Below are positions 50,608-60,531 of a stretch of DNA of 64,000 nt, one piece after another. Position 1 is the stretch's first letter. Each line of letters begins with the position of its first letter. Position numbers and translations under genes: made by a program. Source of the stretch: Flavobacterium sp. IB48 (GTDB lineage Bacteria; Bacteroidota; Bacteroidia; Flavobacteriales; Flavobacteriaceae); the NCBI RefSeq assembly GCF_016405855.1, contig NZ_JAEFCA010000002.1, forward strand, positions 248,001 through 312,000, read 5' to 3'. The notes under the pieces were generated by a model. That model saw only the letters and a program-made list of their open reading frames with translations, made no database searches and was not told the DNA's origin.

Positions 50608-51789
50608 ATGAGCAGAGCAATTGTACATATCGACATGAACACGTTTTTCGTATCCTGCGAAAGACTCACCAATTCCGAACTTAACGGGATACCGCTGATC
50701 ATCGGCGGTGGGGAAAGAGGCGTAGTGGCTTCGTGTTCGTACGAGGCCAGAAAATTCGGTGTTCGGTCCGCCATGCCCATCCACATGGCAATGAAACTTT
50801 GCCCGCAGGCCAAAATAATGAAAGGGGACATGGAACTGTATTCCCGCCTGTCCCATGACATTACCGAAATTATTCAGGAAAAAGCGCCGGTGGTGGAAAA
50901 AGCCAGCATCGATGAATTTTATCTCGACATTACCGGTATGGACAAGTTCTACGGCAGCTACAAATGGACTGATGAACTTGCCAAGCGGATTACCACACAA
51001 ACAGGTCTGCCCCTCACCTTTGCACTTTCTGTCAATAAGACCGTATCGAAAATCGGAACGGGCGAAGGCAAACAGAAACAGAACCTGGAGATTCCCGAGC
51101 ATCTGGTACAGCAGTTTTTAAACCCGCTTTCCATCCGCAAAATTCCGATGGTTGGGGAACAAACCTTTCAGACGCTCTCGCGGATCGGAATCCGAACCAT
51201 CCGCACGCTTTCAGAAATGCCTTCTGATGTGCTTCAGCAGATGATCGGCAAAAATGGCATAGAACTCTGGAAAAAAGCCAATGGCATCGACAACAATCCA
51301 GTGGAACCTTATACAGAAAGAAAGTCCATTTCAACCGAGCATACCTTTACGCAGGACACAATTGACATTCCTAAACTCAACAGGATACTTTTGGGAATGG
51401 TGGAAAAATTGGCTTTTCAGCTTCGCTCCGAAGAATGGCTTACCTCAACGGTAACGGTTAAAATCAGATATGCCAATTTTGATACTGAAACAAAGCAGTG
51501 CCGGGTGCAATATACCTCAGCCGATCATATCCTTACCAAGACCGTTCAGGAACTTTTCGATAAGCTCTACCAGCGTCGTATGCGTCTTCGCCTTATAGGA
51601 GTGCGTTTCAGCGGACTTGTAAGGGGTACTTATCAGATCGATCTCTTTCACGATACTGAAGAAATGCTGGCCTTATATCAGGCTATGGACCGAATGAAAA
51701 GCCGTTATGGTTTTGATGCCGTAATGCGGTGCGCTGGTGCTTCTTTCAAACCCAATACTAAAAATGAAATTTTAAAACGTAAACCATAA
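50608..51789 (+). CDS. dinB: DNA polymerase IV (Y-family)
   Basis: A 393-residue Y-family translesion polymerase from ATG 50608 (MSRAIVHIDMNTFFVSCERL; an adjacent ATG at 50605 adds one Met). The catalytic acids are visible: D9 in HIDMN, and D102-E103 in SIDEFYLD. The little-finger region (about 240-345) is present. It copies past DNA lesions at low fidelity. It is richer in GC than its neighbours (28 of 60 bases at 50881-50940 versus 18 of 60 at 48001-48060) and is followed after three bases by dnaE. Confidence 0.93.
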   Translation: MSRAIVHIDMNTFFVSCERLTNSELNGIPLIIGGGERGVVASCSYEARKFGVRSAMPIHMAMKLCPQAKIMKGDMELYSRLSHDITEIIQEKAPVVEKASIDEFYLDITGMDKFYGSYKWTDELAKRITTQTGLPLTFALSVNKTVSKIGTGEGKQKQNLEIPEHLVQQFLNPLSIRKIPMVGEQTFQTLSRIGIRTIRTLSEMPSDVLQQMIGKNGIELWKKANGIDNNPVEPYTERKSISTEHTFTQDTIDIPKLNRILLGMVEKLAFQLRSEEWLTSTVTVKIRYANFDTETKQCRVQYTSADHILTKTVQELFDKLYQRRMRLRLIGVRFSGLVRGTYQIDLFHDTEEMLALYQAMDRMKSRYGFDAVMRCAGASFKPNTKNEILKRKP

Positions 51790-51792
51790 GTC

Positions 51793-54700
51793 ATGTACCT
51801 TAACTGTCATTCCTTCCACTCCTTGCGTTACGGCACGATTCCTTTGGAAGAATTGGTCGAGCAGGCAGTTTCCTTCGGTGTTAAAGCTATGGCTCTTACT
51901 GATGTAAATACTGTTACAGGAATTTATGATTTTATTAAATCCTGCCAGCAGGCAGGAATCAAACCTTTGATAGGAATGGAATTCCGTTGGGGATTTTCGT
52001 TGTGCTATGTTGGACTTGCTAAAAATGCAGCAGGTCTGGCGGAAATGAACCGTTTTCTGACCCGCCATAATTTTGACAATACACCCCTTCCTTTTCCAGC
52101 ACCTGAATTTAAGGATGTATTTATAATTTATACTACTGAAAATCTGCCAGACGTTTTAAAAGAAAATGAATATATTGGCATTCGTCCTGAAGAATTGCAG
52201 AAACTGATTTTGACTGACCTCAAAAACAGGATTGGTAAAATGGTGGTGCTCCAGCCGGTCACATTCCGTACCAGGACAGAATATAATCTGCACAGAATTC
52301 TTTGCGCAGTTGACCGCAATATAATTCTTTCAAGACTCTCACCTGATGACCACTGCCGGGAATCTGAGGTAATGATTGCCTCTGATACTTTAGCTTCTTA
52401 TTATGAAAATTACCCGCAGATCATCTCAAATACAGAGAAAATTATAGAACAGTGCAATTTTGAGTTTGATTTTAAAACACCCAAAAATAAAAAGTATTAC
52501 ACCAGCAGTAAAAAGGATGATATGAAGCTGCTTAACACTCTCGCTGAGCAGGGCCTTGTATGGCGCTACGGCAGAAATAACATTAAAGCAGAAGCAAGAA
52601 TGAAAAAAGAATTGACTGTAATTGACCAGCTTAAATTCAGTGGTTATTTTTTAATTACTTGGGATATTATCCGCTACAGCAATTCTCAGGGATTTATGCA
52701 TATCGGAAGAGGAAGCGGTGCAAACAGCATTATTGCTTACTGCCTTGGGATTACTGACATCTGCCCTCTGGAACTGGATCTTTATTTTGAGCGTTTCCTG
52801 AACCTTAACCGCAAAAGCCCTCCTGATTTTGACATTGACTGGTCATGGAAAGAACGTGATACCATACTGGAATATATTTTCTCACGTTATGGCTCTGATC
52901 ACGTCGCCTTTTGTGGTACAAACGTGGAATTCAAATACCGGTCAATCTTTAGAGAGGTCGGCAAAGTTTTCGGTCTTCCGAAGGAAGAGCTGGATGCACT
53001 CGCTAAAAACCCTATGGATCTGCACCCTACAAATAAAGTAGTCCGACAAGTGCAGCAGTATGGTATGCTGTTGGAAAAATACCCCAACCAGAGAAGCATG
53101 CACTCCTGCGGGATATTGATATCTGAAGAACCTATTACCAATTATACGCCTCTTGAAATGCCTCCCAAAGGTTTTCCTATTGTGCTTTTTGATATGCATA
53201 CCGCTGAGGACATTGGACTTGAGAAATTTGATATTCTATCCCAGCGTGGTATTGGGCATATTGACGATACGGTAAAACTTATAGAGAAAAACAAAGGTAT
53301 CCGTCTGAATATCCGTGATACATCCATTTCGAAAAACGAAAAGAGCTGCAATGATTTTTTAGGTATCGGAAGAACTATAGGATGTTTTTACATCGAAAGT
53401 CCTGCAATGAGAGGGCTGCTTAGAAGACTTAAATGTGACAATTACAAAACCCTTGTAGCTGCATCGTCAATCATACGTCCTGGTGTTGCCCAGTCCGGTA
53501 TGATGAAAGAATATATTTTCCGTCATAATAATCCGTCGCGTTTCGAATATTTCCATTCTGTTTTTGAAGAGCAATTGGGAGAAACCTATGGCATTATGGT
53601 CTATCAGGAGGATGTTATCAAAATTGCACTTCATTACGGAGGTCTTCCCGCGGCTGACGGCGATATACTGCGCCGTGCTATGTCTGGAAAAGGACGCTCC
53701 AAAGCTGCGCTTCAGAAAGTCAAAGATAATTTCTTTGAATGCTGCCAGCGTCAAGGACATCCTTTGAAACTCAGCGAGGAAATATACCGCCAGATTGAGT
53801 CTTTTGCCGGATACTCATTCTGCAAGGCACACTCTGCATCTTACGCTGTAGAAAGCTATCAGAGCCTTTACCTCAAAGTGCATTATCCCGTAGAATTTAT
53901 GACTGCAGTAATAAATAATCAGGGTGGTTTTTACCGTACCGAGGTTTATGTCCATGAAGCAAAGATGTCTGGAGCAATAATTCATAATCCTTGCGTAAAT
54001 AAGAGTGAGTATGAAACCACACTTTACGGCAGTCATATCTATCTGGGTTTTATGCATCTTCAGGGGCTTGAAGCCAAAATTGCCGTTTTCATTCAGCAGG
54101 AAAGAGAAAAAAATGGGGATTACCTTTCATTAGAAGATTTTATAAACCGTGTTCCTGTCGGTATTGAAGGACTCCAGATTTTAATTTTTATTGGTGCACT
54201 GCGCTTTACAGGAAAAACAAAAAACCAGTTGTTGATAACAGCAAGGCTGATAATGGTCAATTTTAAACCCGAAAACAGAAATTTAATGCTGCTTCAGGAG
54301 CCTATAAAGAAATTTGAGCTTCCGGTTCTGGAGCGCTCCCCTTTTGAAGATGCCTTCGATGAAATAGAGCTCTTAAGTTTTCCTGTATCCTGCTCCCCTT
54401 TTGATTTATTGCAGACAAAATTCAGAGGTGATGTAATGGCAAAGGATTTATTGATGTATCATAAGAAAACTGTCCGTATGCTCGCCTATCTCATCTCACG
54501 CAAGCACGTCCCTACAAAGATGGGGGCTATGTATTTCGGAACTTGGATTGATGCCGATGGAGAATTTTTCGATACTGTACATTTTACAGACAGTCTTGCG
54601 AAATATCCATTTCAGGGAGGAGGCTGTTATTTATTATTAGGGAATGTTGAGATAGATTATCACTTCCCTACTATTACTGTAACCAAAATGGCAAAAATGC

Positions 54701-54849
54701 CCTTTATTGCTGACCCCAGATATTCAAATACCAATGACAGACAATATAAAGTGCATGAGCAGATTCGTGAAGATGTAAGTATGACGCATCGTAAACCTTA
54801 TCCACAGGAACATGAGATTAATCTGCCGAGAAATAAAATGAAAAATTAA
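51793..54849 (+). CDS. DNA polymerase III alpha subunit, ICE-borne DnaE (mutasome-type)
   Basis: A 1018-residue C-family polymerase, shorter than replicative DnaE. It has an N-terminal PHP domain (NCHSFHSLRYGT near 4-15), the polymerase catalytic motif PDFDID at 344-349, the IGRGSGANSIIAYCLGI block, helix-hairpin-helix motifs and an OB-fold near the C-terminus. Together with the dinB gene three bases upstream it forms a polymerase pair resembling the ImuB-DnaE2 mutagenesis cassette. An ImuA/LexA-like partner was not seen. It would act in damage-induced mutagenesis or lesion bypass during transfer. Confidence 0.9.
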   Translation: MYLNCHSFHSLRYGTIPLEELVEQAVSFGVKAMALTDVNTVTGIYDFIKSCQQAGIKPLIGMEFRWGFSLCYVGLAKNAAGLAEMNRFLTRHNFDNTPLPFPAPEFKDVFIIYTTENLPDVLKENEYIGIRPEELQKLILTDLKNRIGKMVVLQPVTFRTRTEYNLHRILCAVDRNIILSRLSPDDHCRESEVMIASDTLASYYENYPQIISNTEKIIEQCNFEFDFKTPKNKKYYTSSKKDDMKLLNTLAEQGLVWRYGRNNIKAEARMKKELTVIDQLKFSGYFLITWDIIRYSNSQGFMHIGRGSGANSIIAYCLGITDICPLELDLYFERFLNLNRKSPPDFDIDWSWKERDTILEYIFSRYGSDHVAFCGTNVEFKYRSIFREVGKVFGLPKEELDALAKNPMDLHPTNKVVRQVQQYGMLLEKYPNQRSMHSCGILISEEPITNYTPLEMPPKGFPIVLFDMHTAEDIGLEKFDILSQRGIGHIDDTVKLIEKNKGIRLNIRDTSISKNEKSCNDFLGIGRTIGCFYIESPAMRGLLRRLKCDNYKTLVAASSIIRPGVAQSGMMKEYIFRHNNPSRFEYFHSVFEEQLGETYGIMVYQEDVIKIALHYGGLPAADGDILRRAMSGKGRSKAALQKVKDNFFECCQRQGHPLKLSEEIYRQIESFAGYSFCKAHSASYAVESYQSLYLKVHYPVEFMTAVINNQGGFYRTEVYVHEAKMSGAIIHNPCVNKSEYETTLYGSHIYLGFMHLQGLEAKIAVFIQQEREKNGDYLSLEDFINRVPVGIEGLQILIFIGALRFTGKTKNQLLITARLIMVNFKPENRNLMLLQEPIKKFELPVLERSPFEDAFDEIELLSFPVSCSPFDLLQTKFRGDVMAKDLLMYHKKTVRMLAYLISRKHVPTKMGAMYFGTWIDADGEFFDTVHFTDSLAKYPFQGGGCYLLLGNVEIDYHFPTITVTKMAKMPFIADPRYSNTNDRQYKVHEQIREDVSMTHRKPYPQEHEINLPRNKMKN

Positions 54850-54854
54850 CGTTA

Positions 54855-56789
54855 TTAAGCATTTATCAGGTTCAAAGTTTTTGCATGCGCTTCGACCCTT
54901 AAATCATCTTCTATTTTTAAAATGAGCAAAACCATTAATTTAAGCAGTATGCGATAGTCATTTTTTTGCTCCTCCTCATCATGGCTGTTTGTCGCATGTA
55001 CATACTTATTTCGAAGCCAAAGACCATTAGAGAACCGGTTATTTAAATAGTAATTGAAAAAATCACGCTCAGCTTTAGTGAATAATGCTCCAGAAAAAGC
55101 AACAATTTTTAGCTTTTCCATTCTATCTATTTCTTTTCTGATATAATCAGGAAAGTGATAATAGTTTATAACATCGTTATTGTCCAGAATTCCTAGAACA
55201 ATAAAAAAAGTGTAATTTTTAGGTTTTACCACACCATTTAAATCAGCTATCAGATAGTCATCAGCAATGAATTTATCTATAACTTCTTTTTCATAACTGT
55301 CAAAATTTTTTATCATCATATTTTCTGAAATAATCAATTCATAGAAACAGCTGTATTTTTTACCATATTTTTGATAATCAAAAAGAATACTGCTTGTATT
55401 AAAAAAATAATTTCTAAGTTTTGAATATTCATTTCCTTCAGGGTATACATATTTTTTCTTTACCCGCGAAGGTATCTTTTCAAAACCAGAAGTTTTGGTA
55501 GTAACCTGTAAAAGCTCATAGTCAATACTACCTTCAAGAACAAACAACCGGTATTGCTCAATTAAAGACTCAAACTCAGGCACTATCAACCTGATCTTTT
55601 CCAGTGGAGTGCTTATTGAATTGGGAAGGTATAATCTAAAAGTATCCACTTCAAACTTTGAATTAAGATAATCATTTACAAAGTATTGAAGAACATCTTC
55701 TATACGTATATCAATGGATTCCAAGAAATATCTATAAAGCTCAAATTTCAATTCTCCTGTTAATGTTCTGTCACGAAAATCAAAACTTATTAGAAATTCA
55801 TTTTTAGATTTCATAAAAATCCTATCGAATGTATCAATTCTTGACGATTTAATTACCATATCAATACACCCCTGAAAATCAATAAAACCAAATATGTTTC
55901 TGTAATTCTTGAAAAGATCCTCCTTACCTGTTTTTTCCCTTAATTTCTTAACACTGTAAGAGTAAATCTGTCTTTCTCCTTCCATGATTATCTTTTCTAT
56001 TTCAAGCTGATCTTCGCTAAGACATGCTCCTTTTGCAACTGTCGTAACATGAGCCTTTTTAAAGTGTTCAGCATTAAGTTTTTTTGAGAGCCTTTTTGCT
56101 TTAAGCCTTAATTTGTCACTTATTTTAAGAAATTCAGAATCTTTACTGCTTTCAACCAGACGGACATAATTTAGATTTACATCTTCTATATCCAGATACT
56201 TGTCTATTAAAAGCTCCCGATCGTGAAGACTGAAGGATTTGGGAAAATATTTTTCCTTCTGCTCACGGTCATGCTCCTGTTCGTAATAACTTAAAAGATT
56301 TTCAGCATTTTTTTCATCAGCTAGCAGATAAGCTTTTATTTCTGGCTCAAAAAATGCTACGATTCTGCTACAGTAAAGAATATCATTGATATCAAATCTT
56401 CTTTTCTTAAACAAGGTTAGAAGATCAGCTGTCGTAATTTTTTCATAAATCTTAAACTTGTTAACAAGCATCCAGAATGATTCATGATAATCATATTTAA
56501 TATCATCATAAAATGAAACAATCAATTCTGATGTAAGGCCTGTAAAATAAAGATTGATTTGCTTTTTAAATTCCTTAATCAGTTTTTTGTACATTTCTGT
56601 CTTCTTATCATCCCAATCTTTATGAAAAAATCCATTATCAATATATTCACAGATATGCTGAAGTTCAAGTACATCATTTATAGTATAAAGTGATTTAATA
56701 TGTCTTCCATTTTCAAGAAATTCATTTATTTTGCCCATCATGGGATAAGATGCAAGGTCTTCTCTTGAAAAAAATATTATTCGTTCCAT
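54855..56789 (-). CDS. Unassigned large helical protein
   Basis: A 644-residue protein from ATG 56789 (MERIIFFSREDLASYPMMGKIN); the frame extends to 56891 but the start with a following conserved-looking helix is preferred. It is highly charged and helical, with no P-loop, HTH or nuclease signature that I can see. The C-terminus contains NGLWLRNKYVHATNSHDEEEQKNDYRILLKLMVLLILKIEDDLR, a HEPN-like arrangement (R-x4-H): NKYVHATN fits the RX4-6H RNase motif loosely. It converges on dnaE with a five-base gap and is separated by 144 bases from the Gabija-like operon. A defence role is a guess. Confidence 0.55.
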   Translation of the reverse strand: MERIIFFSREDLASYPMMGKINEFLENGRHIKSLYTINDVLELQHICEYIDNGFFHKDWDDKKTEMYKKLIKEFKKQINLYFTGLTSELIVSFYDDIKYDYHESFWMLVNKFKIYEKITTADLLTLFKKRRFDINDILYCSRIVAFFEPEIKAYLLADEKNAENLLSYYEQEHDREQKEKYFPKSFSLHDRELLIDKYLDIEDVNLNYVRLVESSKDSEFLKISDKLRLKAKRLSKKLNAEHFKKAHVTTVAKGACLSEDQLEIEKIIMEGERQIYSYSVKKLREKTGKEDLFKNYRNIFGFIDFQGCIDMVIKSSRIDTFDRIFMKSKNEFLISFDFRDRTLTGELKFELYRYFLESIDIRIEDVLQYFVNDYLNSKFEVDTFRLYLPNSISTPLEKIRLIVPEFESLIEQYRLFVLEGSIDYELLQVTTKTSGFEKIPSRVKKKYVYPEGNEYSKLRNYFFNTSSILFDYQKYGKKYSCFYELIISENMMIKNFDSYEKEVIDKFIADDYLIADLNGVVKPKNYTFFIVLGILDNNDVINYYHFPDYIRKEIDRMEKLKIVAFSGALFTKAERDFFNYYLNNRFSNGLWLRNKYVHATNSHDEEEQKNDYRILLKLMVLLILKIEDDLRVEAHAKTLNLINA

Positions 56790-56933
56790 AAAATTGAATC
56801 TTATTATTATATTAATGGTATTGCTGGACAACATTTTCGTATTCAGTTTAGTAAAGTACGAAGATTTTATATTTTTTTTCAGAAAAAACAAATTAAAAGA
56901 GCTTTCAAAATCATAAGTTTAATTAAAAAAACA

Positions 56934-57752
56934 TTAAAAAGGCAGGTCAATTTCATCAATTACTGCATCAGTAGAAAGACTGCTAAATATTTTAGGGTTT
57001 AATGATCCTATTTTATTTATATTAACTGAATTATACGCAGTGAAATTTATTAACCCGTTTTCAAAGAGATCAAAAAACAAATTAACACCGTATCTTTTTT
57101 CAAGGCTATGTTTTATTTTATCTGTATGAATATTTCCTTTTCCTGAAATCATTAAAGAAGGCGACAAATGCTTAGGGGCTTCAATATGCCATCCCTTTGA
57201 TAGTGAATGGGATTTTAGTTCGTTGAATAGTCCTATAAAATTAAAAAGCAGTTCTGGAAAAGGAGTAAAGTTCTTAACTTCACAGAAAGTCTGGAGATCT
57301 TTATTCGCTACGTAACAAAACTTCTTTGTAGAATTTTTTACCAGATAATGGTCATTCTCTGAAATTATTGAATCTTTATTTATTACCGAAATATCAGGAG
57401 TAAGATATATGTCATCCTGAAAGCCAGACTGAACGGTTAAATTATGGTGAATTTCAAAACAAATCTTCATCTGAAAATTTTCATTATCTACAGGACAAGA
57501 TATTTCAAAAAATGAAAAATTTTCGGGATAACCGTTGGGCGAAAGTTTATACTTAAACTTTCTTGCGATAAGATTTTTTACTTTAAGTTCAAAACCATGA
57601 TTCTGGTAGTACCTTACAATATAATTGTAACAGCTCATTTCAAAATAGTCACTTATCCTGCTACCCTGATTAGAAATGAAAGTTTTATTTCTTCTTAAAA
57701 AATCATTTATTTCATTCTCAAAATCTTCTACTTTTTTAAATGGATTTGGCAT
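56934..57752 (-). CDS. PD-(D/E)xK-like protein of the Gabija-like operon
   Basis: A 272-residue protein with a nuclease-like core: TPDISVINKDS (about 120-130) as the PD element, then FCYVANKDLQTFCEVKNFTPFPELLFNFIGLF, where CEVK supplies E-x-K. It is last of a four-gene minus-strand chain and its start overlaps the stop of the 159-residue gene by one base. It is not a standard part of Gabija. Whether the Asp, Glu and Lys align as a true active site needs a structure. Confidence 0.62.
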   Translation of the reverse strand: MPNPFKKVEDFENEINDFLRRNKTFISNQGSRISDYFEMSCYNYIVRYYQNHGFELKVKNLIARKFKYKLSPNGYPENFSFFEISCPVDNENFQMKICFEIHHNLTVQSGFQDDIYLTPDISVINKDSIISENDHYLVKNSTKKFCYVANKDLQTFCEVKNFTPFPELLFNFIGLFNELKSHSLSKGWHIEAPKHLSPSLMISGKGNIHTDKIKHSLEKRYGVNLFFDLFENGLINFTAYNSVNINKIGSLNPKIFSSLSTDAVIDEIDLPF

Positions 57753-58231
57753 TATTCTATTTTGTTGTTATCATCTTCAGCATTATTGTGAGTATTGTTC
57801 GCTTCATTGTTGTCAAGGTGCCATTTTAAATTCTTTATTTTTCTCAATAAGTCTTTCGTTTCTACAGTAGTTAAAATATCATGTGTGAGGGAATATTTTT
57901 CCAGCAATACATTAAAATTTATCACTATTGCAGCGATACGATTCTTCTCTGCTTCTGTTAATTTATAAGTCCCTATTTTTATTGCGTCCGCTTCACTGTT
58001 CCTGAAAACAGTCCCTGCAAATTTGACAGCGCCGTCCATATTTGAAATTACCCTTTTATAAAATATTGCCAATGCAACTACTAATTCGATGGTTTTTGAG
58101 AAAGAAATAAGATTTTTATACGCATCTCTGTTCTGGAGTATAAAGTTAATCTCCCGCATTCTATTATAGTATTCATTATACATCGGATTGGATATTTCTC
58201 TTGGCAATCTGCTGCAAAATTTTTCAATCAT
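57752..58231 (-). CDS. Unassigned small protein of the Gabija-like operon
   Basis: A 159-residue helical protein with one moderately hydrophobic segment (FSKTIELVVALAIFYKRVI, about 44-62) and a polar, Asn/Asp/Glu-rich tail. No family is recognised. Its start overlaps the helicase stop by four bases and its stop overlaps the next gene by one base, so the three are translated as one unit. A structural or adaptor role is possible. Confidence 0.6.
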   Translation of the reverse strand: MIEKFCSRLPREISNPMYNEYYNRMREINFILQNRDAYKNLISFSKTIELVVALAIFYKRVISNMDGAVKFAGTVFRNSEADAIKIGTYKLTEAEKNRIAAIVINFNVLLEKYSLTHDILTTVETKDLLRKIKNLKWHLDNNEANNTHNNAEDDNNKIE

Positions 58232-60531
58232 ATTCTATCTATATCAATTAAATCATCGATTATAACCCAACCAGCTTCTTTAATTTTATCAATATCATTT
58301 TTTATATTTTCCTTTAAAACTGCAAAGCATAATAAATGAGTTGGCCTTGAAAAACCAACATACATCATTTTTAATGCCTGTTTAGCTCTGCTATCTTTAC
58401 CAACCCGATAAGAATGAAACTCATTAAATAATGGATTTGGCAATAATTCTTCTTTTTTAGCTTTTGTAGCCAATTTTGAAGCAACCTTTAACCTTTGTGT
58501 CTCATATTCATGATATGATGATTCAATGTACATTGTTGCACAATGAGTCTGTCCTTTTACTGCGTGGATTGAAGACAAATTAAATTCATTAATTGAATTT
58601 TTATTAGATTTTACTAAATAATCACCCTGCCCAATTACATGCTTTGTTTCAATAAACTCTTTTGACTTAAGAATCGATCTTGACTTACTAGTATCGAAGT
58701 TATCCCAATTTAATTTTATAAATTCAGATTCTATAAACTTTTTAATTTCTTGATACACTAAATCAATGTCATTATTCGAAACAATTTTAAAGCACCATAA
58801 ATATAAATTTGATTTAAACCTATTATAATATTCATCGCCCTGACTTTTCATAAAGTCTATAATATTAGACTTTCTAAAATATCTTTTCTTCTCAAAGTCA
58901 ATATAAATTCCTTCTAACCTTAATATTCTTGAAAATGCATTCAAAATGGATTTTCTTATAGCCTCCATGGTTAACTTTTCTCTGTCAAAGAGCGTCAAGT
59001 GCTTATACAAAGAATCAAAATCTTCTTTCTTTTGCTTTGTTTCTTTTGAATAATTTGGAAAAATATCTTTAAGTCTAATTTTCTCATTTCCGATATTTTG
59101 TTCATCATTATTCCATTCTGTACTCCAACTAATTATATGGTAACCATTCTTTGATGCACTTGAAGTTTCATTAAGTTTAAAATCTTTAATTAGCTGTGCA
59201 AATCTATCTTCAAGTTTATCTTTTGATTCGTTATTAAAAATTATCAAGTGCGGTTTGATTGGAGTATTTAATTTAGCCAATCCGTTAACAACAAATTTTT
59301 TAGTTCCATCTTTATCTGTATGTGGATCTAATGTATAATAATTAACAATATTGGCTATCTCTTCCGTTAAACGATTAGATCCAGTTAAATAAATCGGATT
59401 CCTGGGAATCCAATCACAATTATCTTTTATTATCTTACCTGAGCTATATATGGATTGATTAATATCCCCAATTCTTTGGATTACAGTATTTGAGCTCTCA
59501 GAAAAAAATATGCTGTCTATTAAATCAATTTGGTATCTTTCTAGATCCTGCATTTCGTCTATAAAAACATACTTAAAACGCAATTGAAGTATTTCTTTTA
59601 TCTGAGGGTTCTTATGAATATACCATTCTGCAAAAGAAAATGAATCTTTATATCTCAAAGAACCTTCTCTATAAAGTATTTCAAATAATTCAAGTAAAAT
59701 TTTACCTGAATCTGTATTAAATCCTAAAGAAGTATTTTCGTAAATAAACTTTTCTTCAAGAAAATTTAATCTATAAATTAATCCTCTTGAATGTTTTTCT
59801 AAATTAACTGAGTCTAATGCTTTCTTATTTACACTAACGATTATACTTTTTAGTGCCTCAGAGATTTGATCGTTATGCGCAATATCCTTGCATTTTTTAT
59901 AAATCAGAACATTTTTATTAGTTAAAATATTAATAGATTTAAGATTTTTTATTATCTCAAGAGCCTCTTTCTTTTCAATATGAAGTTCGTTTATTAATAA
60001 ATTTGTGCTTATTAATGCTTCTCTAGAATATATTTGATTAAAGAAATTACCATATAAAGTATTTTTAAAAGGCAATTTTTTTGATAAACTAATTAGTTTA
60101 TCTGAAGGAATATCATCTTCATTTTTCCTTATGTATGAACCATACTTCTCAAAACAAGCTTGATTTGCTAAAAATCGGTTCGTAAAACTTTGCACAGTAC
60201 CTATAAAATTGGGATATTCGAAGAGTTGATGACAGTCTTTTTTAAGTTTTTTTTCAATCTCATATACGGCTTGATTGGTATGTGCTAGAACTAGAATCCC
60301 TGAACCGTCTACAAAAGGCATATTTTGAGCTATACAATACAGTTTTGCCATTAAAGCTGTAGTTTTGCCACTGCCGGGAACTGCTAGTAAATCACATGTA
60401 GTAAAATTTTTTATAAATGGAATTCTCTCTTCATCATCAAAATCATTACCATCAATAAAAATATCTTGCGCTAATTTAATATGCTCATCTTTAACTTTTA
60501 CCATAACTGCATGCATGTTTAATAGCGTCAA
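58228..60531 (-). CDS. UvrD/Rep-like helicase, GajB-like
   Basis: A 767-residue SF1 helicase: Walker A VPGSGKTT at 51-58, a motif II variant FIDEMQD (D325-E326) and a late motif with HAVKGQTH and YVGFSRPTH near the C-terminus. It pairs with the OLD/TOPRIM nuclease gene upstream, whose last 41 bases overlap its first bases; starts at 60516 or 60504 would shorten this overlap. This is the GajA-GajB organisation of Gabija, but the helicase is longer than the roughly 500-residue GajB I know, so it may be a variant. Confidence 0.75.
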   Translation of the reverse strand: MTLLNMHAVMVKVKDEHIKLAQDIFIDGNDFDDEERIPFIKNFTTCDLLAVPGSGKTTALMAKLYCIAQNMPFVDGSGILVLAHTNQAVYEIEKKLKKDCHQLFEYPNFIGTVQSFTNRFLANQACFEKYGSYIRKNEDDIPSDKLISLSKKLPFKNTLYGNFFNQIYSREALISTNLLINELHIEKKEALEIIKNLKSINILTNKNVLIYKKCKDIAHNDQISEALKSIIVSVNKKALDSVNLEKHSRGLIYRLNFLEEKFIYENTSLGFNTDSGKILLELFEILYREGSLRYKDSFSFAEWYIHKNPQIKEILQLRFKYVFIDEMQDLERYQIDLIDSIFFSESSNTVIQRIGDINQSIYSSGKIIKDNCDWIPRNPIYLTGSNRLTEEIANIVNYYTLDPHTDKDGTKKFVVNGLAKLNTPIKPHLIIFNNESKDKLEDRFAQLIKDFKLNETSSASKNGYHIISWSTEWNNDEQNIGNEKIRLKDIFPNYSKETKQKKEDFDSLYKHLTLFDREKLTMEAIRKSILNAFSRILRLEGIYIDFEKKRYFRKSNIIDFMKSQGDEYYNRFKSNLYLWCFKIVSNNDIDLVYQEIKKFIESEFIKLNWDNFDTSKSRSILKSKEFIETKHVIGQGDYLVKSNKNSINEFNLSSIHAVKGQTHCATMYIESSYHEYETQRLKVASKLATKAKKEELLPNPLFNEFHSYRVGKDSRAKQALKMMYVGFSRPTHLLCFAVLKENIKNDIDKIKEAGWVIIDDLIDIDRI

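Noticed and set aside
50545..51102. A 185-codon minus-strand frame antisense to the polymerase IV gene.
   Set aside because: It is a shadow of the GC-richer dinB codons; no domain or context supports it.
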